From: Basidiobolus meristosporus CBS 931.73
Lineage: Eukaryota; Basidiobolomycota; Basidiobolomycetes; Basidiobolales; Basidiobolaceae
DNA length: 64,000 bases
Assembly: GCA_002104905.1 (NCBI GenBank)
Contig: MCFE01000060.1
Coordinates: 62,001-126,000, forward strand
Direction of reading: 5' to 3'
Position numbers and translations under genes: made by a program. Shown in pieces: positions 31,940 to 41,777 of this stretch (positions are counted from its first letter, which is position 1; each line of letters opens with the position of its first letter). The notes under the pieces are model-generated. The model saw nothing but the letters and a program-made list of their open reading frames with translations, made no database searches and was not told where the DNA came from.

Positions 31940-33182
31940 TGTTGTGTTGTATTATGATGAGTTTGGGGCTTGTTCTACAATGTAGAGGCTAATCAACAGT
32001 ATACAACAACTTCCAGTATGCTAATACTGAAATAGTTTATTGGGAGTTTGATATACCGATAGAAGATATAACTTTCACTAATTTCCTCAATCTTGGGCTC
32101 AAAATATACTGTAGGCAGTGTTTATCACTTCTACAGCAGTGTTCTGACCTTCTGTCGACTAATGGGCTTATTTACTTTTATAGTAACCTTTCCTTATTTG
32201 GAAGTCACTTTCCTTTCTGAGAAAATATTTCCTAATATGGAAATTTTGAACTCCCCTTTAACCTAAAGGGGTGTGTTGTAGAAGTCTCTAAAGGGGTCTT
32301 TAGACCTAAAGGGGTGTCTAAAGGGGTGTCTTTAGAGTAAAGGGGCTTCTTGTAGTGGTCTCTAAAGGGGTCATTAGACTAAAGGGGTGTCTAAAGGGGT
32401 GTCTTTAGAGTAAAGGGGTTTCTTAAAGGGGTCTCTAAAGGGGTCTTTAGACTAAAGGGGTGTCTAAAGGGGTGTCTTTAGAGTAAAGGGGCTTCTTAGA
32501 GGGGACTTTTCTGACAGAAAAGTGGTAGTTTCTTGTAGAACTTAGATTGGATTCTTGTGAGCTTTGCAGTCTCTTTACTGATGTAGTACTGATCAAAGTC
32601 AGAATACTCAACAGTGCAAGTGATGCAGGGGAAGTCTTATAACCTTTAAACTTGTAATCGTAGTGTGGAGATTCTGGAAAGAGAGGCTCTCTCTTTATTT
32701 TTCAGCTGGGGAAGTCATATATATGAAAATTTTGAAGGATCAAAGTTTTTGGGCAATTGCGCAAGCAATACACGTGATACAAAGCTAAAATTTTGCAGTA
32801 GCGCAGATCGGACATAGGCGCAGCACCTGTGAAAATTACACGTGATTTGATTGGCTGGTTCAAAAGTTACACGCGATCAAAGTCACCATAGTAATCCTAG
32901 CAATAAGGCATAGTATATATAATAGTTGGACTCTTTTGGTCATAACTCCTTAAGTACTGCTTCAAATGAGCTGTAATATGAAACATGTGTTGGCTACTAC
33001 GTGTTCTGTATGACATAATATTCTTGGGTGGATTGCTTGTCAGGGTCTGGAGCATTTGCTCTTCAAAGTTGGAAATTCTTGATCTTTCTCTTGTGTGTTA
33101 CGATAGTAAAAAGCAAAATAAAGAAATGAGTGCAATATTGGTTTAGAGATATTGTAGTAATGGAATACTTTCCATTACCACA
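31940..33182 (-). repeat. A1 3' LTR
   Basis: 1,243 bp; on the plus strand TGTTGTGTTGTATTATGA to TTTCCATTACCACA. It contains the AAAGGGG repeat block (32262-32512) and a 9-bp terminal hairpin (33157-33178). The polypurine tract AAAGTTAGGGGAGACT lies next to it at 33183-33198 (minus). Confidence 0.88.
32262..32512 (+). repeat. Minisatellite of CTAAAGGGGTGT units in LTR A
   Basis: About 15 runs of GGGG in 250 bp, built from variants of TCTAAAGGGGTGTCTTTAGA. Unit number differs in the other A LTRs (42210-42430, 53510-53950, 56960-57125). Confidence 0.85.
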
Positions 33183-33190
33183 AGTCTCCC

Positions 33191-34480
33191 CTAACTTTGA
33201 GAAATAATGCCCTCATTATTACTTCTGATATGGAACTTCTTCAATCTGTTACCAGGTTGTGTCAGTGCAAGTGGTGTACCGTCAAGTTCTGCTAGTTTGT
33301 AAGATCCATTTTTGTTTGCATGTATGATCTTGTAGGGACCTTGCCATTGCATATCCAGCTTGGATGCCTTGTTTCTTTGGCTTTTTGTGTTGTGAAGTAG
33401 TATCAACTCACCTACTTCTAACGATGTTTTTCTTAGGCATTTTGGAGCGTCAAAGTACTCCTTGCCAGCCATTCTGGATTTCTTCAGGTTTTCTATTGCA
33501 TTCTGTTGCAGAGTGTGTGCTTGTTGAATCTGTTGTACTCTTGCTAGCAATAGCTCTGATGTTGTCATTGTTGGTTTCCATGGGAGGGTAAGCCAATTCT
33601 CAAAAGATATGTCTATCGGCAAAACAGCTTCATGTCCATATATTAAAAAAAATGGTGTATACCCTGTACTTCTTTTAACCGTGACTCTATCAGACCAAAT
33701 TGCTGCATGAAAGTTATTTGCCCATTTGTTGGGCTCTTCATAGCTAAGCTTTGCTAATGTGTTTGCAAAAGCAGAATGTCCACGTTCAACTGGTGAGTTT
33801 GCTTGTGGGTGATATGGCGTAGTATGTATAAGCTTGGTTCCATGCTTTGTTGCTAGTGCTTGTATTTCATAAGATCCACATTCTCCATTGTCTGCAATAA
33901 GGGTGCCAACTGAACCATGTCTGAGATATACATCTTCTTTGAGAAATCTTGCTACTGCTTTTGCATTGGCTTGTTTTAGCATTTTAGCCTCTATCCAACC
34001 AGTAAAGTTATCACAACAGTCCACCACATACTTATACCCAGCTGTTGCCCTTGGTAAATGTATAATATCTACATGTGCAATTTGCCAAGCATAAGATGTG
34101 TATATACTGTGAAGTGGTTCATGCATCTTTTGGTTGTCTCTTCTTTGACATGGAATACATGATTTCACATATTCTTTTGTGTCGGTGTAAAGTGTTGGCC
34201 AAAAATACCGTAAGGAGATTTTTGCATATGTTGATGTAATTCCCTTATGACCTCCTGATTCAGATTCATGCAATTCTTGAATGATCTTCTCTTGATCATG
34301 CTTGTTATGTATATACCATCGAGGAACTCCATGTTTGCTTTTTCTGAAAAGTGTGCCGTCATGCAGTATAAACTTCAGAGCCTTCTTTTTAAAATTTGTG
34401 CGTTGATTTGTGGGAATATCAGCAGGAACTTTGAGTGATGTAAGAAATTCCTTGATTTGTTGATAATTGCTTTGTATCAT
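33191..34480 (-). CDS. Gypsy A1 integrase
   Basis: 429 codons. The zinc module HHCC is complete (HESESGGHKGITSTYAKI and VKSCIPCQRRD). The catalytic triad is in AHVDIIHLPRATAGYK, TLIADNGECGSYE and HPQANSPVERGHSAF. A typical C-terminal beta region follows (VGELILLHNTKSQRNKASKL, WQGPYKIIHANKNGSYKL). It lacks a chromodomain. The ORF start is arbitrary: upstream, PGANHKGPDALSRKQ and DDDEIDEFLENTSLG continue the RT-RNase H frame, separated by one TAA at about 34641. In life it would be cleaved from the polyprotein and would insert the cDNA. Confidence 0.9.
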   Translation of the reverse strand: MIQSNYQQIKEFLTSLKVPADIPTNQRTNFKKKALKFILHDGTLFRKSKHGVPRWYIHNKHDQEKIIQELHESESGGHKGITSTYAKISLRYFWPTLYTDTKEYVKSCIPCQRRDNQKMHEPLHSIYTSYAWQIAHVDIIHLPRATAGYKYVVDCCDNFTGWIEAKMLKQANAKAVARFLKEDVYLRHGSVGTLIADNGECGSYEIQALATKHGTKLIHTTPYHPQANSPVERGHSAFANTLAKLSYEEPNKWANNFHAAIWSDRVTVKRSTGYTPFFLIYGHEAVLPIDISFENWLTLPWKPTMTTSELLLARVQQIQQAHTLQQNAIENLKKSRMAGKEYFDAPKCLRKTSLEVGELILLHNTKSQRNKASKLDMQWQGPYKIIHANKNGSYKLAELDGTPLALTQPGNRLKKFHIRSNNEGIISQS

Positions 34481-34642
34481 ATGTCTGAATGAGAATCCAA
34501 GACTAGTGTTTTCAAGGAACTCATCAATCTCATCATCATCAGTTGAGTACGGTGAATTTGGTTGCTTTCTAGATAAGGCATCAGGTCCTTTGTGATTGGC
34601 TCCTGGTATGTGTTGCAGCGTAAAGTCAAAGACCTGGATGTA

Positions 34643-36217
34643 TTATATCCACCGTGCTAGAATAGGATCAGGCAAAAGCTCCAACTTATTCAGCATTCCT
34701 AATAATGGCTTGGCATCAACCTCCAGTGTGAAGTGTACTCCTAATAAGTATGGCTTTAGCTTTTTGAGTACATAGAGTACTCCCAGTGCTTCTTTCTTGA
34801 TAGATGGATAGTTAAGCTCATTCCCTTTGAATAGTCTGCTAAGATATTTGCAAGGTTGTTGATGATGATCTTTTGAAACTTGAATCATGATTCCACCAAC
34901 CCCGATTCCAGAGCTATCAACTGATACAATGATTGGTTGTGAATCAATAACACTGTAGTCTATAGTTGCTAAGACAGGTGGCTTTGATAATGACTCAAGC
35001 AATGTCCACATAGCATTTGCCTGTTCTTCATGCCATTCAAATTTCTGGTTTTTCTGTAATAACTGAGTCAGTGGCTTAGCAATTTGAGCATAGTTCTTGA
35101 TCCAGATTCTGAATAGACCAGTAAGTCCTAATAATTGTCTGACTTGATGAATATTCCTTGGTGGCTTCCAATTCAGTGCCGATGAAAGTTTTGCAGGATC
35201 AGGCAATCTCCCTTTTTCAGTAACAAGTTCACCTAGAATGATTGCTTTGTCGTAGCCAAACTTGCATTTGGCTCCTGATACAGTCAGACCAGAAGCTTGA
35301 AGTTTCTTCATGACCCTCTCAACTGTGCTTATGTGATCATAAACATATCTTCTTACTTGAGGTAAGACATGCAATGTATCTTTTTCTCTGGACTTATTCT
35401 TAACTGCAATGTCATCAAGAAATGGTTGGCATATTTCAGGGAAACAGTCATCCAAAACTTGAATCATTGCACATTGATAATTTTGGACAGAGTTTGTCCA
35501 TCCTTGAGGAATTCTTGTCATCCTTATGAGTCCTATTGGTGTATCCATAGCGGTGAAATCTCTTGAGGTAGGATCCAGAAGTATTTGGTCATATCCTGAA
35601 TAAAGATCCAATGTTGTAATCAGAGGATATCCAGTAAATGACTCAATATACTCATGTTGTATGGGTGGTTGCATAGCATCTTTGATGGTGACCTTATTCA
35701 AATGCTGTACGTCTTGAATAAACCGTAGACTTCCATTTTTCTTCAACGGTGTAAACCAGGGATTGCGATAAGGTCCATAGCTATATTCAATGACTCCACT
35801 TTGAAATCTTGATTGTAGCATTTCAATTACTTTGTTCAGTAATCTTGAGGGAATAGGATATGATCTCAGTGCCCATGGTGTATGTTCAACGGTATGGATC
35901 TTAACCGGTGGAAATAGCTCTGTGGATAAACATCCTCTTTGTGCATCATTAAATGCAAAGACATTGTCATAGCGTTGTAGCATAGTCAAAAAGAGACTTC
36001 TCTCCTCAGTGGAAAGAGTAGTCCCAATAGCCAACTCCTTGAGCTTCTCTTCTGTGAGTCTGATTTTGTCATATTTGTGCAAAGGCTCCATTTGAGGATT
36101 GTTGTGGGCAGATGGTGATATTCCAGTAGATACTGGCTTTGCTTTCAATGCAACTGGCTTATACTTAGTATTTGTCTTACTTGTTGTCGATGGAATGAAG
36201 TGTTGATCATAAAACAA
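34643..36217 (-). CDS. Gypsy A1 reverse transcriptase-RNase H
   Basis: 524 codons. RT blocks include WFTPLKKNGSLRFIQDVQHL, TTLDLYSGYDQILLDP, TRIPQGWTNSVQNYQ and the catalytic PFLDDIAVKNK. RNase H follows with IIVSVDSSGIGVGGIMIQ, LNYPSIKKEALGVLYVLKKL and EVDAKPLLGMLNK. The ORF closes at a TAA after ILARWI. Copy A2 has a serine codon there (WWISYIQ), so this stop is a recent mutation. Its 5' end overlaps gag-protease in another frame. Confidence 0.92.
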   Translation of the reverse strand: MFYDQHFIPSTTSKTNTKYKPVALKAKPVSTGISPSAHNNPQMEPLHKYDKIRLTEEKLKELAIGTTLSTEERSLFLTMLQRYDNVFAFNDAQRGCLSTELFPPVKIHTVEHTPWALRSYPIPSRLLNKVIEMLQSRFQSGVIEYSYGPYRNPWFTPLKKNGSLRFIQDVQHLNKVTIKDAMQPPIQHEYIESFTGYPLITTLDLYSGYDQILLDPTSRDFTAMDTPIGLIRMTRIPQGWTNSVQNYQCAMIQVLDDCFPEICQPFLDDIAVKNKSREKDTLHVLPQVRRYVYDHISTVERVMKKLQASGLTVSGAKCKFGYDKAIILGELVTEKGRLPDPAKLSSALNWKPPRNIHQVRQLLGLTGLFRIWIKNYAQIAKPLTQLLQKNQKFEWHEEQANAMWTLLESLSKPPVLATIDYSVIDSQPIIVSVDSSGIGVGGIMIQVSKDHHQQPCKYLSRLFKGNELNYPSIKKEALGVLYVLKKLKPYLLGVHFTLEVDAKPLLGMLNKLELLPDPILARWI

Positions 36218-38127
36218 AATATCCTTATGAACCTGTATGTTTTGTACTGGAATGGTGTCTGCATTTCTTGGATTATTCTCTTCTGCTGCACAAAAGGTTG
36301 CCCTTCTTTTTGATCGTCAGATGTGATTGTCAGCCATAAGCTTCCATCAGGTCTATTATCAGCTTGTAGAAGAGATTTTCTCTCATATGGTCGTCCCAAC
36401 AATACCTCAAAAGTGGGTCCATTGGCAACAATGAAAAAGGGAGAAGTAACCCTGATTCCTCCAATTTCAATTGGTACAGAGTGACAAAGTCCAAGCATCT
36501 TCTCTGTTGCACCTGTAGCAGTTCTCATATTCCAGTCAACTTCTGTCGATGGCAATTTGATTTTTTCAAAAGTCATAGCGGTGATAGCATTGATTTCTGA
36601 TCCAGAATCAAAAACACATTCCACTTCAACATTGCTGATTGTAGCAGCATAGCTTCCTGTTGTTATAGAGTAAAAGGCTTTTTCCACTTCAAATCGTAGT
36701 TGTTCACTTGATAACGTTGTTGATGACTGTTCTTGATAATTCTTCAGGATATCTTTGTTCATAGGCTTAACCATTTCTGGTAGTAGTTGACTGAGATTGT
36801 TGATGGCGGTGAACATTTCTTGATTTGTAAGTTGTGGAAATGGAGATTTCCAGAATTTGTCGATAACTTTCTGTGTAATTGCAGTAGTGTCATACTTAGA
36901 TTGAGGTTGCAAGTGTTCTTTTTGGATTTTTGATGTTTCTGGCTGTACTGGTATTTCAACAATTGGCTGATTTCTTTTGTTGGTACACACTTTTTTAGGA
37001 TTGTTCTCTGTAGAAACATACTTTCTCTTATCAATAAGGCAATTAAACTCTTCAACTTCCTCTTTTTCCATTAGATATTCTTGGACCTGCCCTGATGGAT
37101 CTGATATTGTGAGTACGTAACGTTCATTGCTTGGAATTTCTGCAGTCTTTTGGATTTGTATGAAATTTGATGTCTTGGTGCTTTTACTTGATTCTTCTTG
37201 AGCAAGTACATAGGACCTCATTCCACCATAACCTCTGTTGATAGGCAAGGGGTTTCCAGCAATATCACAGATCTTCCCATAACGATCAATCATAACCTTA
37301 TGACTGTCAATATCAATATTCAATATTTGACAACCATAACGGCTATGCTCAGCAGATTCACAGTACACACAATATTTGGTTTGCTGTGGATAATTACTGG
37401 TTGTTTTGGGATTTTCTGGTCTTGCCTTGTTGATGCTTGATGATGGTACACTTTGAGAGTCCAACTTAAGCGTCAGTTTTCCTAATGCATCAATTAATTC
37501 ATTAACCTGATCACTTTGTGGGTTATTTGTACGATGAAGAATTTGTTTAGCTGGAGTGGAAATCTTCATTTGAATATTAATGGAATCCATGACTTGTCTC
37601 CCTGATTGATAGTTTAACACCATTTGTTTAACATTGTCGTAGGAGCTTGTAGCCTGAACTTGGTGGCTAATGGCATTACGTATTTCAGGAGGCATATTCA
37701 TCAGAAAATAGTTTCTTTGATAAAATCTTGGAATTCCAATAGCTGCTTCAACATGCCTTGCTTTTGACTCAAACTTTTGAATGTACTTCTGCAAGGGTTG
37801 GGTCTTGTTGTAAGGCATTTCTAGCTCATTTAGTGTAACAAACTGTGCTTCTTTTTGGTATTCAGCTAAAATAGCTTGTTGAGCAGTGTCCCAGTTATAG
37901 TTAGCGCCAACAGATATCTTAAATGGGTCCAAACTTTGTAAGAATCTTGATACTTCAACTTCACAGAGAAAGGGAAACAACTGGATTTTGTTCTTGTGTG
38001 ATAGCTCAAATGCTGCAGCTATATTGTTAAACTCTTCTAGAAACTCAGTAACATTCTCTCCTGAGAATTTTACTGGAATGGCACCTTTAAAAGTGGCTAT
38101 TAACTCTGGGAGTGGTGTATTGGTCAT
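36145..38127 (-). CDS. Gypsy A1 GAG-protease
   Basis: 660 codons from an ATG 46 bp after the primer site. The capsid half has KFSGENVTEFLEEFNNIAAA and FLQSLDPFKISVGANYNWDT. A C-x2-C-x4-H-x4-C knuckle is CVYCESAEHSRYGC, near residue 255. The protease lies near residue 510: VECVFDSGSEINAITAMTFE, then VLLGRPYERKSLLQADNRPD. Copy A2 reads straight from protease into RT. Here a run of five A (six in A2) at about 36312 shifts the frame, so the last ~50 residues are aberrant. A shift at a run of A could also be programmed slippage. Confidence 0.88.
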   Translation of the reverse strand: MTNTPLPELIATFKGAIPVKFSGENVTEFLEEFNNIAAAFELSHKNKIQLFPFLCEVEVSRFLQSLDPFKISVGANYNWDTAQQAILAEYQKEAQFVTLNELEMPYNKTQPLQKYIQKFESKARHVEAAIGIPRFYQRNYFLMNMPPEIRNAISHQVQATSSYDNVKQMVLNYQSGRQVMDSINIQMKISTPAKQILHRTNNPQSDQVNELIDALGKLTLKLDSQSVPSSSINKARPENPKTTSNYPQQTKYCVYCESAEHSRYGCQILNIDIDSHKVMIDRYGKICDIAGNPLPINRGYGGMRSYVLAQEESSKSTKTSNFIQIQKTAEIPSNERYVLTISDPSGQVQEYLMEKEEVEEFNCLIDKRKYVSTENNPKKVCTNKRNQPIVEIPVQPETSKIQKEHLQPQSKYDTTAITQKVIDKFWKSPFPQLTNQEMFTAINNLSQLLPEMVKPMNKDILKNYQEQSSTTLSSEQLRFEVEKAFYSITTGSYAATISNVEVECVFDSGSEINAITAMTFEKIKLPSTEVDWNMRTATGATEKMLGLCHSVPIEIGGIRVTSPFFIVANGPTFEVLLGRPYERKSLLQADNRPDGSLWLTITSDDQKEGQPFVQQKRIIQEMQTPFQYKTYRFIRIFCFMINTSFHRQQVRQILSISQLH

Positions 38128-38173
38128 TCTTGTAACGTTTCTTGATGCTTGTATAGTGAAAGGTTCAAACTAC

Positions 38174-38188
38174 CCAGGTCCTCCACCA
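38174..38188 (-). other. A1 primer-binding site
   Basis: TGGTGGAGGACCTGG on the minus strand, six bases after the LTR; complementary to a tRNA 3' end of form CCTCCACCA. The tRNA is not identified. Confidence 0.6.
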
Positions 38189-38194
38189 AATTCT

Positions 38195-38913
38195 TGTTGT
38201 GTTGTATTATGATTAGTTTGGGGCTTGTTCTACAATGTAGAGGCTAATCAACAATATACAACAACTTCCAGTATGCAAATACTGAAATAGTTTATTGGGA
38301 GTTTGATATACCGATAGAAGATATAACTTTCACTAATTTCCTCAATCTTGGGCTCAAAATATACTGTAGGCAGTGTTTATCACTTCTACAGCAGTGTTCT
38401 GACCTTCTGTCAATTAATGGGCTTATTTACTTTTATAGTAACTTTTCCTTATTTGGAAGTCACTTTCCTTTCTGAGAAACTATTTCCTAATATGGAAATT
38501 CTGAACTCCCCTTTACTCTAAAGACACCCCTTTAGACACCCCTTTAGGTCTAAAGACCCCTTTAGAGACTTCTACAACACACCCCTTTAGGTTAAAGGGA
38601 AGTTCAGAATTTCCATATTAGGAAATATTTTCTCAGAAAGGAAAGTGACTTCCAAATAAGGAAAAGTTACTATAAAAGTAAATAAGCCCATTAGTCAACA
38701 GAAGGTCAGAACACTGCTGTAGAAGTGATAAACACTGCCTACAGTATATTTTGAGCCCAAGATTGAGGAAATTAGTGAAAGTTATATCTTCTATCGGTAT
38801 ATCAAACTCCCAATAAACTATTTCAGTATTAGCATACTGGAAGTTGTTGTATATTGTTGATTAGCCTCTACATTGTAGAACAAGCCCCAAACTAATCATA
38901 ATACAACACAACA
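38195..38913. repeat. Palindromic A1 5' LTR
   Basis: 38195-38515 is the first 320 bp of LTR A (plus strand). After about 77 bp of AAAGGGG-type sequence the same 320 bp returns inverted, ending ACAACACAACA at 38913. The other ~900 bp of the LTR are missing. The turn lies in the repeat block (CCCCTTTA). Confidence 0.85.
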
Positions 38914-40822
38914 GTTCCACAACTTTGGTGGGAACCCAACTGCTTTATGCCACTGTCCATTCACTGGTTCCCACACATCTGGGTCTTTAGCCGGCACTGC
39001 AAGGTCTAGCTCCTCATCTGTCAGTCTTTGCAATAAATCCTTTCAATATTCCAGTGCATTTTCTTAAGCACTGCTCTTGAAGAAGTACTGCAACCTCTTG
39101 GTGTGCCTATCAATGTTCCAAAACTCCACTGAAGGCATTGTGATAGTCTTTTGAGCTCTTGACATTGTAGCCTTGTCTGTCAGTGGGATCTCCACTCTGT
39201 CAACAACAGAGGCTGTGGAGGCTGTGGTAGACAAATTGCCTTTTTCAGCAAGCTCATCTACCTTGATGGAGTGTAGCTCAACTGGCTGCGCTTCAACTCT
39301 TGTGAAAACAGCGGTTTTCTTGTTGGTAATTCTTCTTGGCTGTGATGGGATTCAGTCTGTTCCTGGCTTGTGGTGTTAATTGGCAAGAACTGCAGTTTTT
39401 TTGCATGCCTCCCTGTCTCAGGCTTGGGTAGACATTTTCCCTTTACCTTTTCCTTCATCACTGCCAGGTCTTTCACTGCTACTTTGTCTGAGTGCTTCTT
39501 GTAAAGAACTACATTTTCTCCTGGATAAATTCTGCTCTGACAAATCTGTTTTGGCCTGCTTGTCCCTTGCTGGCACTCTTCTGGCAGCCTGGCATTTCTT
39601 TTCTGCTTGTTTTGAGCTCTCAACCATAGTTGTGACAGGCTCCTGTAAGTGCGGCTGGCTATTATCACTGCCAGGTCCTTCACTGCTACTTTGACTGGGT
39701 GCCTCTTGAGTGGTACTACACTTTTTCCTTGATAAATGTTGTGCTGGTGCATCTGTGTCTGCCTACTTGTCCCTAATGAGCACTCTTCCAGCTACCTGAC
39801 GTCTGTTTGATGCTTGTCTGGAGCTTTTGGCCCTGCTTGTAATGGGCTCTTGAGGAAGCCACTGGTTTTCAGCCATGGCACCCCTGTTCTTCTGCCTTTG
39901 ATAGTTTCTGCTATTATTAAGATACTTTCTTATCATATCAATGCTGACCCAAAATCTGTTTGCCTGTTTGAATCCAGGACAATGCTCATGGAACAAGTCA
40001 TGTTCATTCTGCTTGGCCTTGAGTTCCTGATGGTCTCATGGTATGCCAGCCTTGAGGTGATGGCATGCTATACTCTGACAGCCTCTTGAATATTAGCCCA
40101 CTCTTCATTATTGCACTCAACAGTCTCATGGATCTTTAATGTCTTTTGATTTTAGGCTTTGGTATAAACATCACATTGTCTCCCTCTCATGCTGTGATAG
40201 GTTTTTCTGTGGGCTTTATCTTTGGGCCCTGTTGTTGAGCTTCAAAGACTGTACAGTGTACTTCTGCTGTTATATTGGGAAACAGCCCAATTCTTGGCTG
40301 TGACATTGAGCTACTTGAGTTCCTTCTTTGCAGCAAAGACACTGCTTTCTCTACCTGGGATATTAATTGCTCTACATGTATTATCTGCTCATCCTGTTTC
40401 TGGACTATTTCCTGATTTCTCTGGGCCATTGTATATATTCTATCTGCCACTGCACCTAATTGCTTCATTAATGCTTTGGTATGAGCTGACAGCATACTTG
40501 CTAATATGGGTGGCAGTGATGTTATCATTGCCACTTGCTGATCTTCAACTGAGGGTACTGCATTTGCTATATTCTCATCTGCCTGAGCATAATGGTCAGC
40601 TTGTGGCTATGCAGAGGCTCTCAATTGCCCACTTCACTGAGAGCCTGAGGAGTCCACATTATTACCTTCAATGAGCACACTATCCACAGGGCCTTTTTTG
40701 GATGTAGCCCCACTTGTTGCACTGAATGTCAAAGCAAGCTGTTGTCCAACCATTCTTCTGTTGCCATCAGTGGTGGGGTTTGGTTGAGAACCAGACAACT
40801 TTGCTTTATTTTTTGGCAGCAT
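38914..40822 (-). pseudogene. Plavaka element accessory protein (coiled coil, basic), broken
   Basis: From 40822 leftwards: MLPKNKAKLSGSQPNPTTDG, a stop, then MITSLPPILASMLSAHTKAL and GAVADRIYTMAQRNQEIVQK with QLISQVEKAVSLLQRR, a likely coiled coil of about 50 residues. Later it reads HCPGFKQANRFWVSIDMIRK, a Lys/Arg/Ser/Gln-rich part with repeats of RVPARDKQ, and near 39150 FWNIDRHTKRLQYFFKSS, LTDEELDLAVPAKDPDVWEP. Two stops lie in that last part, which ends at the A1 LTR. No known domain. It is divergent from the transposase, and the same pair recurs at 54636-55975, so it belongs to the element. DNA binding or complex assembly is a guess. Confidence 0.55.
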
Positions 40823-41044
40823 CTTTATGGAAGTGAGTCAAACAAAAGGGGAAATAGTGTTATATATACATGTGTATGTGGTACCACAACTTTATTTATA
40901 ATGCTTACTATGGCAGATCATCATTGAATCTTTCATTCATATAGGTGCAATGTCTCAAATACAAGACTGTCTTAAGTTCACATGAGTATTGACCAAAAAG
41001 TGATATAGCAGCATTACATTGTTCAAGGTCAAACTGTTTGCCCC
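40823..41044. promoter_or_regulatory. Divergent region between Plavaka accessory and transposase genes
   Basis: 222 bp between two outward start codons, with TATATATACATGTGTATGT near 40860. It should hold both promoters; this is inferred from layout only. Confidence 0.35.
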
Positions 41045-41777
41045 ATGGACAATACTACTTTGACTCGATGCTGTAGGAGAAGAGAAAAAAGACCATGTGG
41101 CTATTGTGGCAAGCCTCTCAGCCATGAAGCACGCAGACAGCATAGGAAGTATTACCAGGATCATGGCCAGTGTTTTGCCACCCAAGTCATATCTGACCAT
41201 TCATTGGTAACTACTGTACCAACATTATCTTGCCAGCCAGATGATACTTCTACATTGGCACCTGGCTGTCTTTGTCACCTTGCACAAACTGAGTCAGGTG
41301 AGTGTGTGATGCCTTTAGGCTCACCTCAACCTTCTGAGTATGGCACAGAGAGTAAAAGCTCTGACAAAGAAGGTTCACTGATGGATTTTGAGCCTATCTC
41401 CCCTAACAACAGTACCACATATGAGCCCAGTCAAATCCCTATATGCAATGAGACAGCACCCATTGAAACAAATGCCAAGGATACTTTATGGAGCCAAGTG
41501 AGCCCAGTAATCCATCTACTGGTGAATGATGTAATGTTGTGGCTAGAGAAGTGGCGTGTCTCCACTAAAATCAGTAATGGGGGCTTTGAGGATTTTAACT
41601 ACTTCTTACCAAAATCATACTGGGATGCAACTTACCATGTATATGGTACAAGTGGACAACCATCATGCAGCTGGCAACATATGATCCAGAGATTGTCCTG
41701 ACTCCAGCATGTGTTAACAGTTGCATGGCATTCACATCCAAAAATGCTACCATTGCAACATGTCCAAATTGTCTTGA
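41045..41777 (+). pseudogene. Plavaka-type transposase, N-terminal region
   Basis: 218 codons from an ATG: MDNTTLTRCCRRREKRPCGY, then CGKPLSHEARRQHRKYYQDH. The CGYCGKPL...HRKYYQDHGQC spacing suggests a zinc finger. An acidic, Ser/Pro-rich linker follows (SSDKEGSLMDFEPISPNNST), then NDVMLWLEKWRVSTKISNGG and FEDFNYFLPKSYWD. A frameshift near 41690 separates it from LTPACVNSCMAFTSKNATIA and TCPNCLE, the family's Cys block. The gene then stops at an inversion point (about 41778). Confidence 0.6.

Larger units (their letters stand above)
31940..38913 (-). mobile_element. Ty3/gypsy retrotransposon A1, nearly intact coding region
   Basis: Minus-strand element: 3' LTR 31940-33182, integrase, RT-RNase H, gag-protease, primer site, and an abnormal 5' LTR (38195-38913). 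The flanks are GAAG and GTTC, no target duplication. The left flank is Plavaka C-terminus and the right is the Plavaka accessory gene, so the right end has been rearranged. Only one stop and one frameshift break the polyprotein. Confidence 0.88.

Noticed and set aside
32262-32512. CRISPR-like repeat array
   Set aside because: Units are short, irregular and without unique spacers; this is an LTR minisatellite in a eukaryotic setting.
40222-40674. 150-codon plus-strand frame with hydrophobic stretches resembling a membrane protein
   Set aside because: Exact antisense of the accessory gene, whose coiled-coil frame recurs in a second copy on the sense strand. The second copy also shows the same antisense shadow.
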